From Lunularia cruciata (Eukaryota > Streptophyta > Marchantiopsida > Lunulariales > Lunulariaceae), in the NCBI GenBank assembly GCA_948567375.1, contig OX419756.1, positions 54,228,552 to 54,292,551 on the forward strand: a DNA stretch of 64,000 bases, given 5' to 3'. The notes under the pieces are model-generated. The model was given only the letters and a program-made list of their open reading frames with translations. It searched no databases and was not told the DNA's origin. A program made the position numbers and the translations under genes. Below are positions 12,523-24,400 of the stretch, one piece after another (the first letter of the stretch is position 1; every line of letters starts with the position of its first letter).

Positions 12523-13885
12523 TTGGCTGAAGCAGAAGACGATGAAGATGTTCATGCGGTGATTGATGGTATGGAGGGAAGTACTAATCCTTTTGTAGCC
12601 CTAGTTGTGGAAAAGAAGGAGTACCCTGGGGGCTCAAGTTCAGCGGATAAGGAAGAAGAAAGCAGTATTGCTAAAAGTACAAAGATCAAGACTTTGGAAG
12701 AAGGAGCCGGCGGAAGAAGCGAAGTACAAAGATGTGGCCGAAGACAAAGAAACCTTTTGAGGAATACAGTATTTGGTGTAGGTCATAACTCCACTGTTGG
12801 ATTTGTTGAAAGAGCAATAGAAGGTAGTTTTGCAGTCCATGATGAAGGTAATGAATGAGTTGCAGGTGGTGAAGTACCTGCTGCTTGAAGTGAAGAGCTT
12901 GCAAGAGCGTGTAACCCAAAGGGACAAGGAAGTTGAAGAGCTTTGGGTGGATACAATCTTGAGGAAGAAAAATTTTGAGGAGTTGCAAGAGAGGTTTGAG
13001 TCGCAAGGAAGAGAAATGCAGTGGCAAGCCAAAGAGTTGAAGGAGCAGACATTACTGATGACCAAGGTGAAAGAAGAAGTCAGTGAAGTACGCATTGAGA
13101 GTATTCATGCAAAAATGATGGCCGTAGTGATGGAGCAAGAGTTAGAAAGCTTGAGGAAGAGTGCGGCCGGGAAGGATTAGGCATGGTAGAGAGAGCTGAC
13201 GATCCGACATCAAGAAGAAGAAAGGTTGAGAGAGTTGGTATGAAGTGCTGAGTTGCAAAGTTCTCAGTGTGCGGAGAAGAAGAAGATGCTTGCTGTTGAG
13301 TATGCAGATGAGTTGAGGATGTACTAGGAGGAGTTGAAAGCAGAGCAATCTTGAGGGTATGGATCAAAATCAGTAGGAGAAGTTGTGGGGAAATTGAGAG
13401 CTATGTTGTGCATTGAGGCGGAAGGAAGGTTGGAAGAAGCAAGACTACACGAGTTAAAATTGCTTGTGTAGGAAACTTGGAAGAGGAAAGCCAAGGATGT
13501 TGGTATGAACACTCTACTAATCCGATTGAAGGAGCGAGAAGATAGAAAGATGTTGGAAGTAGGAGACAATGTCAGTCTCAAATTAGATTTTGTGAATTCA
13601 GAGTTAGAAAGGATTAGGAGTAGTGTGAAGGATGAGAAGAAGTCCAATGTTGTAGAAGTAGGAATTCAGGTGTCTTTGGAGTTGTCATCTGAGACATTAG
13701 AGAAGAGTGGGTCAGGAGATAAAGAGTTAGAAAGAGTACCCATGACCTCAATTGTAGTTCCTAGTGAAGAAGTAGTAGAAATAGTGAATGATTGGGTAGT
13801 TGATGATATACCAAAAGAAGAAGAAGTGATAGGAAGATCATTGGGTTTGGAAGCCAATGAAGTGATTGACATCAAATTAGAGTAG
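12523..13885 (+). pseudogene. D-LTR ORF, coiled-coil segments (several frames)
   Basis: Open pieces at 12523-12858, 12830-13180 and 13505-13885 correspond in order to the acidic linker, the coiled coil and the C-terminal segment of the D-LTR protein. An example is LKEREDRKMLEVGDNVSLKL, against the equivalent VDRKVLEVEDNISIRL in the 49813-49433 copy. Stops and frameshifts separate the pieces. Confidence 0.5.
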
Positions 13886-15276
13886 TAATAATTTTGAGAT
13901 AGGAAGAAGTAGATATGAAGAGATGGTTTGTCATTTTGGATCTGCAGGTAGGAAGAGTTGTTAGGAAGCGGTACATTAGGAAGATAACTATCAATTGCTT
14001 TACTATTTAAGAGGAGCATTTGCAGTCTTATGTTGTTTAGTATTCACAATTTCTAAAGATAGATAAAGCAAAGTGTTGATTTTAGTGCTCGTTGCTTGAG
14101 CTTAATTCCGAGTGTCAACTTTGTGTGTGTATTTGTGAGTGTGTGGAGAATTTCAAAGTGCAAATCAGAGTGCTTGTTGGATGTTAGATTCCCCAACTTG
14201 ATCTTCATTCTGTGTGTTTGATCCTGAGTGAAGAGCAATTGGAGCAATGCCTTGATAGATCTGAGAGGAATTGTAGTGTTGGTAGTATTTTGCATTTGTG
14301 GATGCATTGCAGTGTTGATGCAAAACAATTTGGATTGAGGAAGTTGTGCCTTCAGTAGAGGGGTGGAACACAATTCTGAGGTGAAGTCATTTTACAATGA
14401 AGTGTTGTCTTTGGGAGAATCTAAATCATCACAATCAAGATTTGTTTGGACACAATTTGTTAAGTTGTGATTATGGGTGTGTGAATTCATGACAAGTTGT
14501 CAAAATTATGAGCTTGTTACTCTCTTCTGGGTGTAGTTGCTACCTGAGAGATTAAAGAAGAACCCAAGAAGAACAACATGTTACTATTTGACTTTGTATT
14601 TGACCAATTTTGAATTGTATCTATGCGGGAACAAACTTTACTTACATGATTACCGCAAAAGTGATATTTGCCAAGTTGTCACAATAATCTTTTGAGGATA
14701 AGATGCCTCAAGATAAACACAAGAGAAGAAACACAAGCTTCACACTCAATACTTTGGTGCCCCAAAGGATCACCTTGACTTTATTATATAGCAAAGAGGA
14801 TTCCCTCAAAGGAAGCTCCACCCTTGGATCAAATACATAGATAGGTGACCTAGCAGGGAGCTCTACCCTTAGATTAGTTGTGTGCATGGATGACATGTTA
14901 GTTCTGGTCCTATCTGGTTGGTCAAACAAGATTTGACCACAAGGAATCTTTAGAGAATATTCCTATAAGAATCTGAAAATTGCATGGATGAGGTACCATT
15001 GGAAAGCTCTTGATAAGACAAACAAGGTGGAAGGAAGGCTTGGCTTTCAACACCTTGGGGGAGGAATCTGCACATTTCTGAAGCCTAATTCATCCATTAA
15101 GGTCTCTAAAATTGACTCTAAAGTTTAGACTATTTTTGGCTCTTGCTCTATTAGTAGAAGTACTCACTTGGTGATACCTCTATCTAATCTACGTAGTCCA
15201 TTTTCTATAACATCCTTCTAGATATAATTAAGCTAATTTTCACCTTTAGATACTATGTTTAGCTGTTGGTATTACA

Positions 15277-15410
15277 TTTTTAGGCTATTTTTGACTCTTA
15301 TTCTATTAATAGAAGTGTTCTTTTAATGACACCTCTATCTAATCTACCTAGCCCATCATACCTAATACCAAGTCAATTTCCACCTCTAGATAATACATCT
15401 AGCTATCGGT
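15277..15410 (-). repeat. Partial repeat of the family A LTR end
   Basis: This resembles 15121-15276, including TCTATTAATAGAAGTGTTC, TCTAATCTACCTAGCCCATC and the terminal CTAGCTATCGGTATTA. The U3 end of the A LTR therefore occurs twice in succession. Confidence 0.55.
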
Positions 15411-15533
15411 ATTATTTTGTGTGTGGGTGTATGCAAAAGACCAAGACCAAGGAGAGAAATAGGAGAATGGAAGATCACATTGGGACATTTGAATGTGGGA
15501 AACTATGAATGCCTAGCATGAGCTTTGGCTTTG

Positions 15534-15690
15534 GTATTTATATGAAGCATACAAGGCTCTTGAGAAGCTTCTTCTAGAAGCCGCCTACTTGGTGTGCAAG
15601 CTAAGCTAGTTGGAAGCTTCTAGAAGCTACCTACTTGGGATGCAAGCTAAGCTAGCTAGGAAGCTTCCTAGATGCTTCTAGAATATTCTA
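15534..15690 (-). promoter_or_regulatory. Heat-shock-element-like cluster with TATA-like box
   Basis: Several GAAnnTTCnnGAA-type arrays lie in about 130 bases: GAAGCTTCTTCTAGAAG at 15564, GAAGCTTCTAGAAGC at 15613, and another from 15659. They sit in two to three copies of a repeat of about 48 bases. On the minus strand a TATA-like ATATAAATAC (15543-15534) follows about 20 bases downstream of the last array. That geometry is typical of heat-inducible promoters. No convincing transcript or ORF was found downstream, so this may be a relic. Confidence 0.35.
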
Positions 15691-15750
15691 GGCTAATTTG
15701 GCATAATTGCTACTTTGTTAGCCCTAACTAAATTCATTGCTAAACTCCAT

Positions 15751-15752
<2 letters not shown>

Positions 15753-15806
<54 letters not shown>
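15753..15806. repeat. (TG)27 microsatellite
   Basis: An uninterrupted run of 27 TG dinucleotides. Confidence 0.98.
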
Positions 15807-15807
<1 letters not shown>

Positions 15808-15810
15808 ATT

Positions 15811-17682
15811 CTAGGTCCAATTGATAAAAATATATTAGCATCTATCGGTACAATTTGAATGCTAGATGGCAATGCATATGACTAGAACTACTTTCACCTA
15901 GCTCAAGTAGCACAACACATGTTATGGAACTGTATATATTTGTATTTTTGTTCAATTGATCAAATATAATGGCATCTGCCACTACATTTTGAATGTTGGA
16001 CAACAATGCATGTACATAAGATGGTGGTGTAGTGTATCTTGTTGAAGATGTATTTGTGAATTGTGATATGTTTCCTTGCAAATCCAATAGCAGTATAGTA
16101 TATGTGGTGGATATTTTTGCTACAATTGCTATTGTGATAGTTTTGATTGTAGACCATGTCAACATTCAGCATATTCAAATGCAAATGGATTGTATCATGT
16201 TGTCAACCTTGTAGGTCTAACACGTGTCCAATCGTCACTAGATTTTGAATTGAAAAGTCTTGGTCAATAACATCCTCAAGGACACACAAAAAGAGAGGAT
16301 GTTGATATGGCATAGGCATCTCATATTGCTATTAGATCTTTGTCATAGACTCATTCAAAATTATGTGCACAACAAGATCAAATAGAGCAACAAGTACTAA
16401 TTGTTTTATCCACCAATGTTCATCAAAGTCATCAATTGAAAATGTTGCAATGTGATCTTGCGCCAACATTCTTTTAGTCCAATAGCTTCCCCATTATATA
16501 TATGTTGCACATTGTTTGTATGTTTGATATTGTGTTCCTATTCATCATATGCTTGCTCAAGAAGCAAGCAGATGACAAGCACATTGCTTATGAATACTTG
16601 GAGCTATTTTTTTAACATCGTATGTGCAATTTCCATTCTTGATGTGATGGTATGACCAAAATGCTTCATTCAACAAACACATGCCAAAACAAATATTTGT
16701 TTATAGCAAGTTCATATTATGAATAAGTAGGCAAACATTTCTAATGGGACACTTTAGAAGAGTTGATCCAAGTGTTTCTCATATTTTGCTTTGGAAACAC
16801 AATTGATGATGGCTATCCATATGCTTAGGAAACTCCTTCCAAGCTTCACTTGAACAAAAAAATAAGTGTTTCTTTGCAAACACATTTTTTTGGATAAGTC
16901 AAACACATAGGATAGTAATTTCATTTGGAAATAATAAAGGGATTGCATTCATAAGTGCTAGTTCATGATCAATCACAAAAGCTAGATGAGTTGCACTTAG
17001 CCAAGAAAATGTTTGTGCCATCTCTTGCATTGACTATGTGTAGTACTCCTCAATCTCAAACCACATAAAGCAAAACAAAAAAAGGATACAAATTTTATTG
17101 GTTGTTATATATGTTCTATATAGCAAAGGTATTTTATATTGATTTGTTTTGTATATGTTATCAATTGAGAATACCTTGTTTGTTGAATAGTGCTTGGTGA
17201 TGATCTATGATGACTTTGGCAAAATGAATAAACAAGTAAGATTGTCAGCTTCATCGCAATAAATACTACACTTGACTTCACAATGTATCAAGATGTCAAG
17301 TAAGGATTCTGTTGTTATGTAGTCATTTAACAACTTTCACTTCCTGACCTTCTTAGTGTTGTAGATGTCTTTCTTAGTGGAGAGATTGGTTGCATCATAT
17401 TCATGTAGTACCAATGCATGTCAAATTGTGAATAGTTTCAATATCTAAGATAGAGAGAGCTCTTGCAATTAAATAGGCCTCCAAATTGTCCACAACTTTG
17501 TGGTTATGTTCTACTTCTATCATTTTGGAAGACCATGCATTGCTACTCTCTTCCATGCAAATGATTAGGTTGAAAGTGCATTCTTGTCAAAATGTAGAGT
17601 GCTACAAACATAAGTCTTGCTAGTTGGCTTACCATCATGAATGCAAGTCAAGGGTTTTTTTTACTAGTGCATCTTTCATATT
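15811..17682. other. Anonymous AT-rich sequence left of the nest
   Basis: I see no convincing gene, RNA or element. Open stretches are short and lack recognisable motifs. The last four bases (TATT, 17679-17682) are the target-site duplication of the large nested element that starts at 17683, so this sequence was originally continuous with 53394 onward. Confidence 0.6.
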
Positions 17683-18235
17683 TGTTATGCATATATACAT
17701 CACTACACAACATACATCACTGTCAACATCATACACTATAGAAGCACAACTCACACATAAGTCATACATAGACTCTAAAGTGCCACAATAATAAGATTAT
17801 TTACAACTCTTGAATCAACTCAACTCAGATCAATACTTGATCTATCACTCTATAAATTGTCAACAACTAGGCACTGATTAAAGTCAACCCACACCCACTC
17901 TAGCTAAGAGAATCCAAGTGACGCTTGTCAGCTTTTGTCCACCATACCCAAGAACTTGAAGGCTCAAAATCAGAGAAGAGAGCTCTTTAGAGCTGCACTA
18001 CAAAAGCATACCACTGGACTCAAGCTAGGTTTGAAACCCTAACAGTCTTGTTGATGGCACACTCGATGGTGCAAATGGTGCAAAGTGATGGTGGGCTCCA
18101 CAGTCAAGTCAGTACTCCAAACATATCTGACCGTTGGAAAGTAGTCTATGGGAAACTCCTGAAATACCTCTAACTATTATCATTTCAACTCCAGTGTTTG
18201 AGCAATCTAGAAGCAACACTACAAAGGGTGTGACA
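17683..18235 (-). repeat. B2 and A2 terminal repeats of DNMT-gypsy copy 2
   Basis: In minus orientation A2 (18235-17789, starting TGTCACACCC) is followed directly by B2 (17788-17683, ending GCATAACA). Both are diverged but collinear with 47045-47608 of copy 1. B2 is 106 bases long here, as in copy 1. Confidence 0.85.
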
Positions 18236-18237
18236 GC

Positions 18238-18327
18238 TATCATGCGTATATACATCGCTACACAACATACATTGCTATAGAAGCACAACTCACACATAAG
18301 TCATACATAGACTCTAAAGTGCCACCC
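18238..18327 (-). repeat. B1 repeat of DNMT-gypsy copy 2
   Basis: A second copy of the B repeat lies just upstream of A2 and is separated from it by two bases (GC), exactly as in copy 1. It has an internal deletion of about 17 bases relative to the 106-base unit. Confidence 0.8.
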
Positions 18328-18489
18328 TAAGCTCCCTAGCTGGCAGTTAGGTCCCTCTAACTCCAAATAGCCATCTACTCCAAGTATATGGTATACCCTA
18401 TGATGGGCAAAGATCAAAAGGCCGTGTGCTATGGAGCCCCATCGTTAGTCGCCTGTCTGCAATCTATACCATATAAAGAATGAACTAGC

Positions 18490-18650
18490 TATAAGTCAAG
18501 TACATCTAGGACATAACCATTGTCCCTGAGGAACCACCATGAGGGGAGGAGTAATACATGCCATATGCCATCCTCTCAAACAACTATCACACACTAACAT
18601 AGTAGCAACTCCACTAAAAGAGCCACATAACATACACCTCAAGCTTGTAC
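18490..18650 (-). pseudogene. PHD-finger end of DNMT-gypsy copy 2 polyprotein
   Basis: Translation from 18645 leftward keeps every zinc ligand of the C4HC3 finger seen in copy 1 (CMLC, CDSC, WHMAC, CPRC spacing). It ends at the equivalent stop codon. The upstream polyprotein is heavily decayed and is separated from this exon-like piece by the family B insertion. Confidence 0.7.
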
Positions 18651-18952
18651 TGTAACACCCATTTATGCATGTATGTAGTATTGTGACATTTAGTTTGGTA
18701 TTACTAATACATGAGAGATATTATTTATATAGAGATAAAGGACGGTTCTACATTAGTCATGATTAGCTAAAGTTATTCATAGCTAAGATAGAGAGCTAAA
18801 GTAAGGTCCCCTCTATCTTAGCTTGACTAACTTTAGCTAATCATGACTAATGTAGAACCATCCTTTATCTCTTAATAAATAATATCTCTCAAGTACTAGT
18901 GATACCAAAATAAATATCACAATATTACATACATGCACAAATGGGTGTTACA
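18651..18952. repeat. Palindromic left terminus of family B element
   Basis: 18651-18796 is the start of the B LTR in plus orientation (TGTAACACCC...). 18797-18952 is nearly the same sequence in minus orientation, ending GGGTGTTACA. Together they form a long inverted repeat centred near 18797. A normal 3' LTR of about 690 bases is not present, so both outer ends of the integrated element are the U3 terminus. Confidence 0.8.
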
Positions 18953-18999
18953 TTTACCCCTGGACTAAGTTTCACTTGGTCCTCAAAGTGAAGGTCTCT

Positions 19000-19815
19000 C
19001 TACCTTCTATGATACATCTTCAACTTATCATGGTTAATCCTATCAAAGTGTCTTCCTCCCAACTCCTTGAGATAGGTGTAATTGGCCCACATCTTCTCCA
19101 CTATGAAAGGTCCAAAGTACTTAGGCAAAAACTTCTTTTTCACTCTCTTGAATTGAATGGAATCAAACAACATTACTTTATCACCTTCTTTGAAAGGCTC
19201 CACCTTCTTCTTTCCTTGCCTCTTGTCATGACTCTCCTTTTTTTTCCTTTGGGTTTGCTCCACTCAAACCATAGCAACTGCTCTTGCCTCTTCCAATTCC
19301 ATGAGTTGATCCTTCCTTGACTTTTCTTCATCACCTCCTTGTGCTTTCTTCAATCTCCTATGAATGCTTTGGAAGGTAGGAAGATCAAAGTGAATGGGTA
19401 AGGTAGACTCAATACCATATACCAATTGAAATGGAGACTATCCGGTGGAAGTCTTCATGGTTGTCCTATACTCCCACAAAACTGCACGAATCCTCTTGTC
19501 CCAAAGATGTTTAACCACCTCCATTTCTGCACCTTTGGCCAACATCATGCACAAGGTCTGATTGGTTCTCTCTACCAAGCCATTAAAATTTGGCTTATAG
19601 GATGTAGTTACTCTATGTGTGATAGAGAAATGTTGTAGTATGGCTATAGTGATCCTTTCTATAAACTCTCCTCCTCCATCATAAACCACCTCCAAAGGGC
19701 ATCCAAACCTAGTGATAATTTGTCCGTAAAGAAATCTACCAACTTCATCTTCATTCTTGTCCCTCAATTGTCTAGCCACACCCCACTTGGTAAGGTAACT
19801 ACCACAATGTACCAA
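19000..19815 (-). pseudogene. Family B integrase core and C-terminal remnant
   Basis: The stretch at 19815-19438 contains VVYDGGGEFIE and FNGLVERTNQTL, the second Asp region and the catalytic Glu region of a retroviral-type DDE integrase. 19263-19000 carries FKEGDKVMLFDS and KYFGPFIVEK, the GPY/F-type C-terminal region typical of gypsy integrases. The pieces are in different frames, so the gene is broken. Confidence 0.7.
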
Positions 19816-19859
19816 TTATTCCTTGGGGTTCTATTGAGAGGACCTACAAAATCAATTCC

Positions 19860-20360
19860 TCACTTCTCAAAAGGTCCTAGCAATGGAATTGATCTAAGTG
19901 GTGGAGTGGAAGTAGATTTTCTAGCAAAAGCTTGACAAACATGACAAGTTTTGCAATAATCAAGACAATCCTTGAAAATCCCTCTCCAATGGTAACCTGC
20001 ATCTAGAATCTTGAAAGCAATCACCTTTCCTACAAAGTGTCTTCCACACACTAAAACTTCATGAAACTCCTTTATGAGTAGGATAGACTCTTCCTTACCC
20101 ACTACTCTTTGAAGTAGACCATCTGCTCCTTGGTGAAAAAGAATACCCTCCACTATTGTGTAAGGTCTACATCTTGCTGCAAGGGCCTTCCTCTTCCTAG
20201 CATGCATCCTTTCTGGATAGTAACCTCTTGTCACAAAATCCACAATCTCCTTGTACTCCATTGGAACCTCTTGAGTGATTGAGATTTTCATGAGCTCTTC
20301 GTCTGGGAAGGAATAATCCATTGGCTCATCTCCATCATGATCATAGGCCCTAGATAACAA
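19860..20360 (-). pseudogene. Family B integrase N-terminal zinc-binding segment
   Basis: A 166-codon stretch holds the HHCC module: EFHEV, CGRHF and CKTCHVCQ spaced as in gypsy integrases. It is preceded by the RNase H to integrase linker. It lies immediately upstream (in element sense) of the catalytic core. Confidence 0.75.
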
Positions 20361-20378
20361 ATCAACATTTGCATGTTT

Positions 20379-21562
20379 CTATCCTGGCCTATCCTCAATG
20401 GTGTAGTCATACTCAGACAAGAGTATCATCCACCTTGCTAGTCTCCTTTCAACCTTAGGTTTGTTGAAGATGTACTTCAAGGCCTTGTGATCCATGACAA
20501 TAGTGGCTTTCCCTCCAATCAAGTAGTGTCTAAACTTCTTGAGACCAAAGATCATTGCCAACCCTTCTCTCTTCGTGATAGAGTAGTTCTTTATGCTAAA
20601 ACTATCTGCCTACTAGCATAAGCTATTACATGATCATGCACATCTTGGTCTAATTGACTAAGGGTGCATCCTACAGCTACATTAGAAGCATTAATGTAGA
20701 GGATGAAAGGCTTACTCCAATCAGGTTTAGCAAGAATTGGAGCTACAACAAAGGATTTCTTGAGCTCCTCAAAAGCTTTGAGAGCTTCCTTGTCCTCCAT
20801 TATCACCATGTAATCTACACCCTTCTTCATGTAGATGGCCAATGCATAAGCCTTGTTTGAAAATGAGAAGATGGACCTCCTATAGTACCCAACCATCCCC
20901 AAGAATTGGCATAACTTTTTCAAGCTTGAAGGGAATGGAAGGTCTAAGATTTTCCTCACTTTCTCAACATCAACTACTATTCCATCCTTGGAGATGATGT
21001 GCCCCAAAAGTGGACCTTCTTCACATCCAAAACTGCACTTCTCTAGGTTGAGTGATGCATTTGCCTCATCTAAGCATTGCAAGACCTTGATTAGGTGCTC
21101 AAAGTGCTCCTCCTTGCTCCCATAGACACAAAAGTCATCAATGAAATCTCTCATAAATTTCCCAATGAAAGGTTCAAATACCTTGTTCATGAACCATTGG
21201 AATGTGGCTAGAGCATTGCAAAGCCCAAAAGGCATGACCTTGAAAGCATAAGTCCCCCAAGGTGTGGTGAATGTGGTGAGTTTTTGATGCTCTAGTACAA
21301 TCTTGATTTGGTTATATCCACTAGAACCATCTCCAAAACTATACCTCTCATGACCTACAACCTTCTCCAAGATCTCATCAATGAATGGCAATGGGTAATA
21401 GTCCTCCTTGGTAACAACATTGAGCTTCTTGTAATTCACACATACCCAAAGCTTGCCATTCTTTTTCTTCACAATGACAATTGGAGACACCCATTCTAAA
21501 TTCTCTACCTCAAAAATAAATCTAGCCTCCTTGAGCTTATCAATCTCCTCCTTCACAACCAA
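20379..21562 (-). pseudogene. Family B reverse transcriptase-RNase H
   Basis: 21562-20591 is an open 323-codon RT. It contains WVSPIVIVKKKNGK, VNYKKLN, YPLPFIDEIL, FKVMPFGLCNA and the active-site FIDDFCVYG, followed by the connection domain and the start of RNase H. The PF-GL-N-A block and double Asp are intact. A stop near 20590 interrupts RNase H, which continues at 20561-20379 (KALKYIF, RWMILLSEYDY). Upstream codons are interrupted, so it is probably not functional. Confidence 0.8.
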
Positions 21563-21653
21563 AATATTGGTGGGCTAATGTGACATTTCTTTGGCCGGAT
21601 TGGTCTTGCATGATACTCCATCTCTATCTTGTGCTCCTCCAAGGTGACTTCCT

Positions 21654-22060
21654 TTAGATCCTTGTAACTAAAGCAAACACATGGATGAACTTGCAAAATA
21701 TCTCCTCAAATCTCACCTTCTCCTCCTTGGTAACATTTGGGCCATACTTTAGAGTAGATAACCTCCTCTTTATCTCCTTAAGTGTCAATCGTGATTTATT
21801 TGGGTCCTTCAAAACCTTTGGCTTAGATGCAAAATCCATAGCACACAAGGGATACACATTTGAATTAAATTCAGATTCAGATTCATCCTCCTTCGTGGAA
21901 GTCTCTTCTTCCATGCTTGTGTCCACACCTGAAGCTCCTTCTTCAGAATCTGAGTCCCAATAATCAGAAGATGGTGTATCTGAATGTGAAGTGTTGGTGG
22001 TGTTAGTCACAAGAACTGTGACACTATAGTTTGATGACCCAATCCTCAAGTACCCTTTGT
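21654..22060 (-). pseudogene. Family B protease to RT linker
   Basis: A 131-codon acidic stretch ends with RLTLKEIKRRLSTLKYGPN and a following KVRFEEIF motif. It sits between the protease-like segment (near 22330, with the sequence DTLVDGGSAVNAMS) and RT. This is the usual linker position in gypsy pol. Confidence 0.5.
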
Positions 22061-22201
22061 GTCATCGATCAGTTGTGTGTGTTGCTCTCAACCATGGCCT
22101 CCCAAGAAGTAAGTCTTAGCTTGAATCCTTCAAGACTTGGAAAGTCATGAGTTTTGAACTCTCATAATTGAAACTACCACCTTATCCATCACTCCTATTG
22201 G

Positions 22202-23820
22202 TCAAACTTGTTGCTTGTTTTCCATGCCCATCACAAATTTTGAAGGTCTAGAGGGTATCATACCCAATGTCTTCATCAATCTTTCTGACATGGCATTCAC
22301 TGCTGATCCTCCATCAACTAATGTATCCTTGATGTTGTGACCATTCACTCTCACATCAATCTTGGAGGCATATTCACAAGCCTCCCATGGTGTTGGCTTG
22401 GTGTCCATCACCCCCATTGATATTGGAGCTTTTGCTTTCTTCTTCCTCTTGCTCCTTGTAGAACTCAGACCACCTCTACATTCCCTTCTCAAAGTAGGAT
22501 TCAAAGCAATCAGTTGGCCCATTGTGATGTTAGCCTTGTGACTACCAACATCCTCCAACACATTGTAGTTCCATTGTTGCTTTGATATCAAGAAGTCCTT
22601 CATCCCCAACTTCTTTCTTGGAGTCTTTTTTGTTGATGGTGTTGAGGTGCATGTGCTCCTAGTAGACATAGGAGTATCCTTGCTAGGAGTAAATTCTTGA
22701 GAAGAGTGCACATCCTTTGCAAAACGAGCTCTCTTCTTCTCTTGTGCCCAAAGCTCCAAATTAAGACTCTTTGAGTTTGAGCACTCTCCCTTCTCATACT
22801 TGCTCTCAACCACATCTATAGATGTTATCCCCTTACCGTCGTTTGGATTAGGAGTCATTTGGGTTTCACTACCTTCCTCTTTCCCTCTTTTGGCTCCCTC
22901 ATAACCCCTTCCTCCATGGTAAGTGGAATTTGGGCAATTCCTTTGGATACGACCTCTTCTTCCACAACCAAAACAATTTCTATCATTGAAATTGTTGGCT
23001 GGTTGGCCTCCTCTATATGAATAGTTTCCATAACTCCTAGGCCCTCTCCTTACATTCTGATCCACCTCTCTTCTCCCATAGTTGCACCACATTGATCTTG
23101 AGATCTGCAAGTTGTTCTGTGATGGTTTGAAGTGGATCTTTTGGTGGAGGTGCAAGAACTGGAGCAACTACTACTTGTGGTGCAATCCTTGCAACCAAAG
23201 AATCAGAAGTTCCACCATACTTGTAGCCTTGAGGATAATGCACAACCTCCTTCACCACCAAATCACTCTCATCTCCTTCTAAACTCTCCTCCATACAAAT
23301 TGCAATCTTGATAGCTTCAACCTTGGAAGAAGAATTCTCATATCTCACCCTGCTTCTAATTTGTGGTCTCAATCCTCCCACAAAATTCTTGTTGATCATA
23401 GATCCTATGCCAATCATATTAGTCTACACATCATCTCCACCCTTCCTCAACACTATGTGAAATCTGGACTCTAACTCTTCCACTCCTTCCACATAGACTC
23501 TCACTTTCTCTCCATTTCCTTGCTTGAGAAAAGTAACTTCACTCAACAATCTCTCATAACTCTTATCTAGAAGTAAGTTCTCAATGAGTACTAAAGTCAA
23601 ACTCTCCCAAGACTCTTCTTGCCCATCTCTCCTCTCTCTCTTTTGGTATTTTGACTCATACCATGTAAGTGCTGCATCCGCAAAGAAATCTGGTAATAAT
23701 GAGGCCCACTCATTCTTCCTCCTCTCATTTTTTCATATGCAAGCTCTCTTGAAGTCTCTCACAAAAACCTTCACATCTTCTCCATCCTTGCCAAAAAAAA
23801 CCTGAAGTTCCCCAATCTTA
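22202..23820 (-). pseudogene. Family B gag, zinc knuckle and protease start
   Basis: 23417-23037 and upstream pieces are gag-like (ELESRFH region, NKNFVGGLRPQIRSRV). 23167-22202 holds a zinc knuckle CFGCGRRGRIQRNC near 22990-22950, then a basic/Ser-Thr stretch. It ends with the protease core DTLVDGGSAVNAMS (Ser replaced by Gly in D-S-G). Frames are broken between the pieces. Confidence 0.65.
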
Positions 23821-24052
23821 ATCACTCATTATCTTTCTTTTCTCTCAATTTTTCTTTTTCTCTTTTCTTTTCTCTCACTCTATAACTAATATAGTATGTA
23901 CATGACTAACACCATTTGAGAGTAATCTACTCTAGGGAACACAAAAGGTTTAGGTTGCTCCAAGATTTTTATAGCAACATCAAATCCTAGAGTGCATATT
24001 AATAGAACCCTCATGGATAGTTTATCCATAAGTTGAAAGATTATCTCCATCA

Positions 24053-24400
24053 CTAATCTTGAGAACTAGTTGATGAAGGTGGTAGTATTTCTAAAGTTGT
24101 ACTAAGACTCTCTCCAAGATCCTTCACCAAATTCTCCAAAAGTGTTTTTACTCCACTACACGCATGTCCTTTTGGAAGTCTTTCAACTCCACAAACCTCA
24201 CACAACTCCTTGGTCTTATATCTTTTATCTCCCAATTTTGGTGAAGAAGGTCCAACATGCAAACCCAAGTCCAGTAATCCTCTCCTTACTCTCAATCTCT
24301 TGCTCTCAAAGGTCAATGGATATGAAATTGCTTTATGTCCCTTCTCTCCACATAGAAAGCACTTAGACTCACTCTTTCCTTCAAGTGGTGTAGGTTTTTG
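24053..24400 (-). pseudogene. Cys-rich ORF upstream of family B gag
   Basis: The reading includes a knuckle-like CFLCGEKGHKAIS (fourth ligand changed) just before 24316. A second motif, CEVCGVERLPKGHAC, follows. This lies between the 5' LTR and gag of family B. It may be an additional zinc-finger ORF of this family, or a fragment of another gag. I cannot decide which. Confidence 0.35.

Larger units (their letters stand above)
10978..14683 (+). mobile_element. Solo family D LTR, complete (3.7 kb)
   Basis: It starts TGTGGTGCCCACA and ends TTGTCACA, the same termini as the D LTR at 48642-52419. It is flanked by GTAAT (10973-10977) and ATAAT (14684-14688), a five-base target duplication with one mismatch. 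No gag or pol follows, so this is a solo LTR left by recombination. It shows that the whole 3.7-kb unit, including its reading frame, is LTR sequence and not internal sequence. Confidence 0.8.
10920..15276 (-). mobile_element. Family A LTR interrupted by a solo D LTR
   Basis: The A LTR occupies 10920-10977 and resumes at 14684, ending at 15276 (minus-strand start TGTAATACC). Its two parts total about 651 bases, the length of the uninterrupted copy at 8110-8763. The interrupting 3.7 kb is the solo D LTR. This is the 5' LTR of the right A copy. Confidence 0.7.

Noticed and set aside
15753-15806. CRISPR or structured array signal
   Set aside because: It is a plain TG microsatellite in a plant genome.
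16032-16214. Short membrane-like open stretch
   Set aside because: Only 60 codons in AT-rich sequence, with no signal, context or homology I can name.
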